Source of the DNA: Oceanospirillaceae bacterium
GTDB taxonomy: Bacteria; Pseudomonadota; Gammaproteobacteria; Pseudomonadales; Balneatricaceae
Length of the DNA: 64,000 nucleotides
Reading direction: 5' to 3'
NCBI GenBank assembly: GCA_013215445.1
Contig: JABSRA010000006.1
Coordinates: 62,001 to 126,000, forward strand
In this document: piece by piece, positions 45,678-52,400 of the stretch
How the letters are laid out: every line of letters starts with the position of its first letter
Position numbering within the stretch: position 1 is the first letter of the stretch
Program-made: the position numbers and the translations under genes
Notes under the pieces: model-generated
Database searches by the model: none
What the model was told of the DNA's origin: nothing
The model's input: the letters and a program-made list of their open reading frames with translations, nothing else

Positions 45678-46658
45678 TTAATTTGCCAATACTCTTTTCA
45701 CCACGGCCGCCTCTTCTTCAAGCTTTAGCAACGCGTAAACAGATTCTACTGCTGCTTTGAAAGGCGCTAGATCAACGTCGCTGACGATGACCCCAGCAGC
45801 AGCCACTTTATCCAGTGCTTCACTACCCAGTTTGATGGTTAAACCAGAGGCAAAACGACCATTTTCAACGGCTAGACGGCGCACAATTTTTTGGTTCTCT
45901 GGCGAGATTTGCTTCCAGCCCTCAGCACTGACCACGAGTGCCGTGACCAATTGAATGTGACCGGTTTTAGTGACATGTTTGATTACTTCGTAGAGCTTAG
46001 CTCCCCAAATAGCAGTAGGCTGCGCCTCTGCAGCGTCGATAGTGCCTAACTGTAGTGCGGAATACACTTCACCCCATGCAATCGGAGTAGGTTTTGCACC
46101 CATGGCACGGATAGTTTCAATCCACACTGGTGCCCCTATGGTGCGCATTCTCACCCCCGATAAATCACTGGGGCTGGCAATCGATTTTTGGGTTAAAGCG
46201 TGGCGTGCTCCCTGGTACCAATTGGAGGCGATCATTACTAGTCCGGCTTTTTCTTCAAGTTGTGAAGCCCAAGCTAAATACTCTTTAGATGACGCAAATT
46301 TATCGGCTTGTTGGTAGTTTTCAAACAGAAAAGGTGCCGAGAGTATGGCCAGAGAAGGTACAAAGCTGGAGAGGCGTGCCACATCAGTTATGGTGCCAAC
46401 ATGTGCGCCCGCTCTCGCCTGGTCTATCATCTCCGTTGTGTCACCTAACTGCGAATTGTGGAACACCTCTATATTCACTTCGCCCTTGGTGGCTGCTGCA
46501 ACATCTGCTTTAAATTTATCAAGGCCCTGACCCATTGGATCGTTGGGTGATAAAACAGTACCTATTCTCAAAGTGGTTTCGGCTTGACTGGCGGTAGCGA
46601 GTACCATGGACGTCATCAGTATTGTTGCTATGCCAAGGCCTTTAATTAGATTTTTCAT
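45678..46658 (-). CDS. dctP: TRAP transporter DctP-type solute receptor
   Basis: A 326-residue exported receptor. The signal peptide ends in SQA (residue 27). Family features are LRIGTVLSPNDPMGQGLDKFK, VFHNSQLGDTTEMIDQARAG, the carboxylate-binding Arg in LSGVRMRTIGAPVWIE and the EVYSALQLGTIDAAEAQPT helix. It is first in the minus-strand operon. Neighbouring GntR and lactonase genes suggest a sugar acid such as gluconate-like ligand; the ligand itself is not readable. Confidence 0.95.
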   Translation of the reverse strand: MKNLIKGLGIATILMTSMVLATASQAETTLRIGTVLSPNDPMGQGLDKFKADVAAATKGEVNIEVFHNSQLGDTTEMIDQARAGAHVGTITDVARLSSFVPSLAILSAPFLFENYQQADKFASSKEYLAWASQLEEKAGLVMIASNWYQGARHALTQKSIASPSDLSGVRMRTIGAPVWIETIRAMGAKPTPIAWGEVYSALQLGTIDAAEAQPTAIWGAKLYEVIKHVTKTGHIQLVTALVVSAEGWKQISPENQKIVRRLAVENGRFASGLTIKLGSEALDKVAAAGVIVSDVDLAPFKAAVESVYALLKLEEEAAVVKRVLAN

Positions 46659-46700
46659 TTCATGCCCTTACGTTAAATTACACTATTAATATATCAATTG

Positions 46701-46716
46701 AACTAATATATTAGTT
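46701..46716. promoter_or_regulatory. Palindrome upstream of dctP, possible GntR operator
   Basis: AACTAATATATTAGTT is a perfect 16-bp palindrome 43 bp upstream of the dctP start. FCD-type GntR regulators bind short AT-rich dyads. The link to the local regulator is inference; the centre could also act as a -10 element. Confidence 0.4.
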
Positions 46717-46842
46717 TGGCGAGTGTTTGTTTGTCAACTGTTTTTGTTATTTTATCTATGGGCGGGGGGGGAATAACCGCTGCAAAATAGCAGACACACA
46801 GCTCAAAACGACGCAGTGCCAGCGGGTTTGAGTAAGAGCAAT

Positions 46843-47034
46843 GAATGAAGGTTTATTTGCGCTACATCTTGAATGAAACAGATGAAATTAATGGTAAAAA
46901 AGGAGTGAATGAAGGTTTATTTGCGCTACATCTTGAATAATACAGATGAAATTAACGGCAAAAGAGCAGTGAAAGAAGGTTTGTTTGTACTATATCTTTA
47001 ATGATGCAGATGAAATTCATGGTAAAAGATGAGA
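46843..47034. repeat. Three tandem 64-bp repeats
   Basis: Units begin at 46843, 46907 and 46971, each starting GAATGAAGG or GAAAGAAGG and containing TTTATTTGCGCTACATCTTG, then CAGATGAAATT and a GGTAAAA end. Units one and two are nearly identical; the third has diverged. The period is not a multiple of three, so a continuous repeat protein is not coded; a 31-codon ORF runs through the first junction. The rest of 46659-47155 shows no gene. Confidence 0.75.
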
Positions 47035-47155
47035 TGGGTCTACCGATCATCGCCCCCTGTTGGCTGCCCCAAAAGGTAGGTGTTAGAGGGCGTAGATCGA
47101 GTCCGTCACCATGATTTTTGCTTGGTGCTTAACAGTATCGTCACTGGGGAGGCGA

Positions 47156-48280
47156 TCACGAGGGTAAAGCTAAATCTGCAATCATAATTTGCATAAACCT
47201 GGCGGCCTCGGCACCGGTTGCCGCGCGGTGATCAAAAGTCAGTGATAAAGGCAGCATCTGATGCTCGACTAGTTGGCCGTTATCCAGCGCTAGCTGGGTA
47301 AAGTTTCTGCCTGCGCCAATGATGGCAACAGTGGGTGGCACTACAATGGGGTTGGCGTACTTACCGCCAATAGAGCCAAAGTTAGAGAGGGTAATACTAT
47401 TACCACGCAACTCGCTGGCGGGGATTTTTCGTTCGACCACTAAGTGTTTAATGGTGCGAATTTTTTCCCTTAGCTGGTCTGCTTGGTATTGCCCCACGTC
47501 TTTTAGCACCGGTACAAACAGGCCATCTTTAGTGTCAACTGCCAGCCCCAGATGTACCTGATCGATTAATCGCCGACCGATGGAGTGGCTGTCATACCAA
47601 GCATTGAGACAGGGCTCTGCCCGACAGGCGACAATGATGGCGCGGATTAATCTGACGGTGAAATCAGTGTGGCTGAGCCAAGCGCTGATATCGGCATCAT
47701 CGATAATGGTCACGGCAACCACTTCGGCATGGGCTAGTGCCATGACTTTGGCCATCGCCCGCCGCACGCTTTTAAGGGGTTGTAGTTTGCCGACATCGGC
47801 ATAGATTTTAACCACCCGTTCTATATCACTGGCTTTGAGGGTGCCATCGGGCCCGGATGGGGTCACCACGCTTAAATCGATATCGTGGCGTCTGGCCAGC
47901 GCGCGCACGGCCGGGGTGGCTTTAACCCCGATGTGGGCATGGCCACTCGCTGCTTGAGCTCGCTCTTGCAGGGGTTGTTGATTACTGGGAATATCGCCGA
48001 CCACAGAAGCCGATGAGGTAGTGGCGGGCGTATGGGTGGCGGTTGCACAAGAGCTGAATTCTAGTAGTGGATCTCCAGTGTTGATGATGTCGCCGACCAC
48101 GCCAAACAGTTTGGCTATTTGTCCGGATTGTGGGCTGGGTATCTCCACTATAGCCTTGGCAGTTTCCATGGCGACAATCAGTTGGTCGGTCTTCACTTGA
48201 TCCCCTTCTTTAATAAACCACTCTACAATTTCTGCCTCGGGCAGGCCCTCTCCTAAATCGGGTAATTTAAATATATTCAT
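47156..48280 (-). CDS. Dihydrolipoamide acyltransferase (E2) of a 2-oxoacid dehydrogenase
   Basis: A 374-residue E2 with one lipoyl domain (lipoyl Lys42 in METAKAIVEIP; the usual D is A), an Ala/Thr/Ser-rich linker, a peripheral-subunit-binding domain (ATPAVRALARRHDIDLSVV, about residues 120-155) and a catalytic domain. In the catalytic motif normally HxxxDG the sequence is DHRAATGAEAA, so the Asp is replaced by Thr; this variant occurs in a subset of E2 proteins. Translation is coupled to E1beta by a one-base overlap (ATGA). No E3 gene is adjacent; a general E3 would be shared. Confidence 0.92.
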   Translation of the reverse strand: MNIFKLPDLGEGLPEAEIVEWFIKEGDQVKTDQLIVAMETAKAIVEIPSPQSGQIAKLFGVVGDIINTGDPLLEFSSCATATHTPATTSSASVVGDIPSNQQPLQERAQAASGHAHIGVKATPAVRALARRHDIDLSVVTPSGPDGTLKASDIERVVKIYADVGKLQPLKSVRRAMAKVMALAHAEVVAVTIIDDADISAWLSHTDFTVRLIRAIIVACRAEPCLNAWYDSHSIGRRLIDQVHLGLAVDTKDGLFVPVLKDVGQYQADQLREKIRTIKHLVVERKIPASELRGNSITLSNFGSIGGKYANPIVVPPTVAIIGAGRNFTQLALDNGQLVEHQMLPLSLTFDHRAATGAEAARFMQIMIADLALPS

Positions 48281-49257
48281 CAGAACTCCATTACGTGTTG
48301 AGCAGCTTTCACTATTTTATCGACACTGGGTAAGTACTGCTGTTCTAGTTTAAATAGCGGCATAACAGTATCGTAACCAGACACCCGCAGAATCGGAGCC
48401 AGTAGTGAAGTTAACCCCTCCTCGGCGATGATAGCTGAAATTTCGGCGGCCACCGAACCGCTTTTAGGCGCTTCACTGATTATCACACAGCGGCCGGTTT
48501 TTTGGATTGATTCTAAAATTGTCACTTTGTCGATTGGCTTGATACTGGCTAGGTCTATGACCTCTGCATCTATCCCTATAGCGGCCAAATACTCGGCGGC
48601 CTCAAGGGTCTCCTTGAGCATTGCGCCCCAGCTGATTAGGGTTAGATCACAGCCAAGGCGCAAGGTGAAACAGACATCTAATGGCAGTGCCACCCCATTG
48701 TCCTCGACCATTTCCGATTGGGCGCGATAGATGCGCTTGGGTTCTAGGAAGACCACGGGATCCGGGTCGCGAATTGCCGCCAGTAATAAACCGTAGGCAC
48801 GCGCCGGTGAGGAGGGGATAACGACACGAATGCCAGGCACATGGGCAAAAATCGCCTCGGTACTCTCGCTGTGGTGCTCAGGTGCGCGTATGCCACCGCC
48901 GTACGGGGCTCGCAATACCATAGGACAGCTAAGACGACCACGGGTGCGATTACGCATGCGGGACGCGTGGCAGATTAACTGGTCAAAGGCGGCGTAGATA
49001 AAACCCATGAACTGGATTTCTGCGATCGGCTTAAAGCCTTGTACCGCCAGGCCGATGCTCATGCCGCAGATCAGTGATTCAGCCAACGGGGTATCGATCA
49101 CCCGCATCTCACCAAAATTGCGTTGTAAGTTGTCGGTGGCGCGAAATACGCCGCCGTTGACCCCGACATCTTCGCCGAGCACCAAGACATTCTTATCGGC
49201 CGACATCTCGAAGTTCATAGCGGCATTGACCGCCTCTATCAACGTTAAATTAGGCAT
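48280..49257 (-). CDS. 2-oxoacid dehydrogenase E1 component, beta subunit
   Basis: A 325-residue protein of the transketolase-like PdhB/AcoB/BkdB group: LIEAVNAAMNFEMSADKNVLVLGEDVG at the start, FGEMRVIDTPLAESLICGMSIGLAVQG, MVLRAPYGGGIRAPEHHSES and VVIPSSPARAYGLLLAAIRDPDPVVFLEPK. It pairs with the alpha subunit encoded 3 bp upstream. The family covers pyruvate, branched-chain and acetoin complexes; sequence alone does not separate them. Confidence 0.93.
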   Translation of the reverse strand: MPNLTLIEAVNAAMNFEMSADKNVLVLGEDVGVNGGVFRATDNLQRNFGEMRVIDTPLAESLICGMSIGLAVQGFKPIAEIQFMGFIYAAFDQLICHASRMRNRTRGRLSCPMVLRAPYGGGIRAPEHHSESTEAIFAHVPGIRVVIPSSPARAYGLLLAAIRDPDPVVFLEPKRIYRAQSEMVEDNGVALPLDVCFTLRLGCDLTLISWGAMLKETLEAAEYLAAIGIDAEVIDLASIKPIDKVTILESIQKTGRCVIISEAPKSGSVAAEISAIIAEEGLTSLLAPILRVSGYDTVMPLFKLEQQYLPSVDKIVKAAQHVMEF

Positions 49258-49260
49258 AGA

Positions 49261-50334
49261 TCACCTCTGCGTTTCAAGCTCGGATAATTGCTGTTTGAGT
49301 CCGCAGGGCATCTGTTGATACATGTATTCAAAGATGGCGGAATTAGGCTGGGGTGGGTAGGCTAAATACTCTGCGACGCATGCCTCGACCTCCTCATTGC
49401 ACTGACTCTGGATGGCCTCGAGTTGTGATTCGCTAATCAGCTGGTGGTTGAGCAACAAATTGCGCAACCGCAGGAGTGGCTCTTCTCTCCAGGCTTGTTG
49501 CAAGTCATCGGCATCGCGATAGCGGCTGGCATCATCCGCTGTGGTGTGATCGGACAAGCGATAAGTGATGGCTTCTATCAGATGTGGCCCATTGCCGGCT
49601 CTGGCATTCTCGATGGCTTTAGTCAGCTGTAAGTGACAGCCGATAATGTCGTTGCCATCGACCTGTTCACCACTGAATCCTCCGGCAATGGCTTTTTGCG
49701 CTAACGTAGTGCAGCCCGATTGTTTGGATCTGGGTACTGAAATCGCCCACTGGTTGTTGATGACGACAAATACTACCGGTAACTGCCAAGTGCCAGCGGC
49801 GTTCAGCGATTCGTAGAAATCGCCTTCGGAGGTGCCGCCATCACCACAAACGACTACCGCCACCCGTGGTTCACGGCGCAATTTAAAAGCGTAGGCGATG
49901 CCAATGCTGTGACAGCATTGACTGGCGATAGGCACGTTGTAGGGCAGGTCTTGGTTATTCCCGGTAAAGTTCATGCCGCGCTCATCACCGCCCCAGTACA
50001 GCAGTATTTGTTGCATGGTGGTGCCGCGGCAAATCAAGGTGGCGGCATCTCGATAGCCGGGGATAAACACATCTTCAGCATGCATAGTTTTGCCAATGGC
50101 GGTGCTGATTGCCTCTTGGCCGAGGCATGAAGGGTAAGTACCGAGCCGGCCAGTGCGCTGCAGGGCGATAGCCTTAGTATCAAAAGTGCGAATTAACAGC
50201 ATAGATTGATAAAAGTCGAGCAGGTCAGACGAGTGGATCCCCGCCGTGGCGAGTTGTTCTAAACTGGTATTGAGTTCGGCTGCAGGATTGAGTGATTGAG
50301 AGTATTTAACACTAAAGGTTGCGATTGTTTTCAT
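49261..50334 (-). CDS. 2-oxoacid dehydrogenase E1 component, alpha subunit
   Basis: A 357-residue thiamine-diphosphate enzyme subunit. Motifs are SCLGQEAISTAIGKTM, FIPGYRDAATLICRG, the cofactor signature GDGGTSEGDFYESLNAAG...NNQWAIS region (residues about 158-185) and the phosphorylation-loop-like TYRLSDHTTADDASRYRD. First of the E1alpha-E1beta-E2 operon. It decarboxylates a 2-oxo acid and passes the acyl group to the E2 lipoyl arm. Pyruvate or a branched-chain oxo acid are equally possible. Confidence 0.93.
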   Translation of the reverse strand: MKTIATFSVKYSQSLNPAAELNTSLEQLATAGIHSSDLLDFYQSMLLIRTFDTKAIALQRTGRLGTYPSCLGQEAISTAIGKTMHAEDVFIPGYRDAATLICRGTTMQQILLYWGGDERGMNFTGNNQDLPYNVPIASQCCHSIGIAYAFKLRREPRVAVVVCGDGGTSEGDFYESLNAAGTWQLPVVFVVINNQWAISVPRSKQSGCTTLAQKAIAGGFSGEQVDGNDIIGCHLQLTKAIENARAGNGPHLIEAITYRLSDHTTADDASRYRDADDLQQAWREEPLLRLRNLLLNHQLISESQLEAIQSQCNEEVEACVAEYLAYPPQPNSAIFEYMYQQMPCGLKQQLSELETQR

Positions 50335-50708
50335 CGTTAGCTCCTTGATAGATAGAAGTAACTCAGAGATATTTTTACAGACTCGAGGGCCTGATCTGTT
50401 ATAGACAGCTAAATTGTTTTTGCATACCCAGTAGTCATAAGCAGGGGATTATTCAGCCGTTCCTAATCGGTAAATCATGAAATATTTGACTTAAAAATGC
50501 ACGCATGATTCAGTAAAGCGTAGCATGCTTTCAATGAAAAGCGACAATTACGAATAATGATTAGTTAATAAAATTATCGTCAACGGTCTGGTCTTATTGG
50601 AAAAACCCAGCGATACCGGATAAATGTAAGAGTATCGTCGACATAATTATTAGTGGGGTGACGGGTTAGCTTAAATAGGTTAAGGCACTATGATGATGGG
50701 CTAACAGA
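50335..50708. other. Intergenic region between flagellin and E1 genes
   Basis: No gene. A 7-bp stem hairpin at 50698-50715 begins with the flagellin stop codon (GGGCTAA with TTAGCCC) and may close the flagellin transcript. The promoter of the E1-E2 operon should be here, but no clear element can be fixed. Confidence 0.45.
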
Positions 50709-51509
50709 TTAGCCCGGAAGATTCAGTAACTGCAGTACTTGACCACGATTGGCATTGGCCTGTCCCAACATCGCGATTTCTACTTGCCTCGATAACAATA
50801 GCTTGGTCTGCTCAGAAATTGCCGCGGCGTAGTCTGTATCTTCGATTTGCGAGAGGCTGCTTGCCTGGTCAATGGTGGAGCGGGTTAAACTTGCCGCGGT
50901 ACTGTCTAGTCTGTTTTGCGCGGCACCAAATGCGCTGTTAGCACTGTTGCTAATGTCTAGCGCGGTATCGATACTCGCTAATGTATCGCTGAGACTATCG
51001 GTACTGAAATCAATAGTAAACAAGCCGGCATTGGTGAAGTCTGCATTTAGGTCAAAACTGGGTAGAGCTTGTTGCTGCTCAGCGTCTGGCCCTGTCTGTA
51101 AACTTAGCGCAGTACTATCGTCAAGTAGAGATCGGTTATTAAATTGATTATTGCCTAAAATATCTGCAATGCCAGATAATAGCCCCTCAGCCTGTTTTTG
51201 AATGGCGGCTCGATCGCTATCATTCAGGGTGCCATTGGCACTTTGTAAGCCTAATTCTCTAAGTTGCTGCAAGCTATCGGTAACTTGGGATAGACCTCCC
51301 TGTGCGACTTGTAGTGCTGAAGTGCCATCGATGACGTTGCGGTGTGCGGCATTATTACCGAGAATTTGGCTATTAAATTGAGAAATTAATTGAATGCTAG
51401 CAGGGGAGTCGGAGGCGCTGTTTATTCTTTTTCCACTGGAAAGTTGCGTGGCAGTATTATCTATTTGACGGGTGAGGCCCATGTTGAGACTGGTTGAAGT
51501 GACATTCAT
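50709..51509 (-). CDS. fliC: Flagellin
   Basis: A 266-residue flagellin with the conserved helical ends and a short middle. The N-terminal D0/D1 part has TATQLSSGKRINSASDSPAS, and QVAQGGLSQVTDSLQQLRELGLQSANG; the C-terminal part has LTRSTIDQASSLSQIEDTDYAA and LLSRQVEIAMLGQANANRGQVLQLL. Loss of most variable D2/D3 explains the small size. No other flagellar gene is in the window, so this is an isolated copy. RBS AGGAGAG is good. Confidence 0.9.
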   Translation of the reverse strand: MNVTSTSLNMGLTRQIDNTATQLSSGKRINSASDSPASIQLISQFNSQILGNNAAHRNVIDGTSALQVAQGGLSQVTDSLQQLRELGLQSANGTLNDSDRAAIQKQAEGLLSGIADILGNNQFNNRSLLDDSTALSLQTGPDAEQQQALPSFDLNADFTNAGLFTIDFSTDSLSDTLASIDTALDISNSANSAFGAAQNRLDSTAASLTRSTIDQASSLSQIEDTDYAAAISEQTKLLLSRQVEIAMLGQANANRGQVLQLLNLPG

Positions 51510-51564
51510 TGCGCTCTCCTGTTAAATAGCGGTGGTACAGCCGGATACTAAGTTCAATGCAGTG

Positions 51565-51570
51565 ATTATA
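51565..51570 (-). promoter_or_regulatory. Possible -10 element upstream of flagellin
   Basis: TATAAT on the minus strand about 55 bp before the flagellin ATG. No good FliA (GCCGATAA) or sigma-54 (GG-N10-GC) element was seen in the first 120 bp, so sigma-70-type transcription is suggested but weakly supported. Confidence 0.3.
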
Positions 51571-52216
51571 GACTAAGTTATTTGAACCTAGTCTGAAAAA
51601 CGATCATCTTTTCAAATTTAGCACATCGAGACGAAGTTGATCAAGTCGCTGTTTTGGACTTATCAGCCATTGCTCATGTTGAAAGATAACCAGCAATAAT
51701 CGCAGATCAGCTCAATGTTCTGCCCGCAGAGTTAGCCTTGAGCCTGCCTCTGGATACACCTAATCCCCATGTTGTACCTAATAGCTCATCTCCTTGCTTG
51801 CTCCTGGTTTTTTGACAGACTCTTGTTGCTCAATCAGCTGAACAGAGCCTATTAATTTAATGGTTTTATTGGCAGTGCATTCATGACAGGCAAACCTATA
51901 AAGTATTGTTTGTCTCTCTGCTTGATGGGGATTTGGCTGGGTATGAAATGATTATTATAGGAAAAAATCTCCTCTAAAACCCAGTATAGTGTTTAACATT
52001 ATCATCCCATGAGCAGCAATATTATGTTCATTTAGTCATATTTACGACACAGCGCTTGGCTTGATTGCATCTGACCTATCAATGACTCAGCACTGCTAGC
52101 TAGTTTATAAAGAATGCTGAATCCCTCTATTGTGATCAGATTAGAAGGGTTGAGAATGTGAGTACTACTCATCAATAATCACTCTTTAAGATAATCATCT
52201 GTGGAAGGGGGAGGTT
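51571..52216. other. Intergenic region before the kinase operon
   Basis: About 650 bp with no supported ORF or recognisable RNA. The last bases hold the strong GGGGGAGG ribosome-binding site of the small membrane protein gene. Confidence 0.4.
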
Positions 52217-52399
52217 ATGAAAAAGTTGGTTTTATGCTGTTGGTCAGTGGTTATATTAAGCTGGCCGGTGATTACTCAAGCGGACATGTCTAGTGTAGCG
52301 GTTTGGTTATATCCTTTCGCTATTTGGTTGCTGTTGATTCTGAGTATCAAATCAACAAGTACCAGTAAGCAATCTGAGCTTGATCAGGGTAACCACTGA
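52217..52399 (+). CDS. Small membrane protein upstream of SLC5-kinase
   Basis: A 60-residue ORF with a very strong Shine-Dalgarno (GGGGGAGG, 6 bases before ATG). The product has an N-terminal signal-like helix (LVLCCWSVVILSWPVITQA) and a second hydrophobic segment (VAVWLYPFAIWLLLILSI), then a polar Ser/Thr/Gln tail. The stop TGA at 52397 is followed at once by the kinase ATG at 52401, indicating translational coupling. Similar short proteins precede CbrA-type kinases in some bacteria; function is not proved. Confidence 0.7.
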   Translation: MKKLVLCCWSVVILSWPVITQADMSSVAVWLYPFAIWLLLILSIKSTSTSKQSELDQGNH

Positions 52400-52400
52400 G

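Noticed and set aside
46843-47034. CRISPR array
   Set aside because: Repeats are 64 bp, directly adjacent without spacers and diverged; no cas genes in the window.
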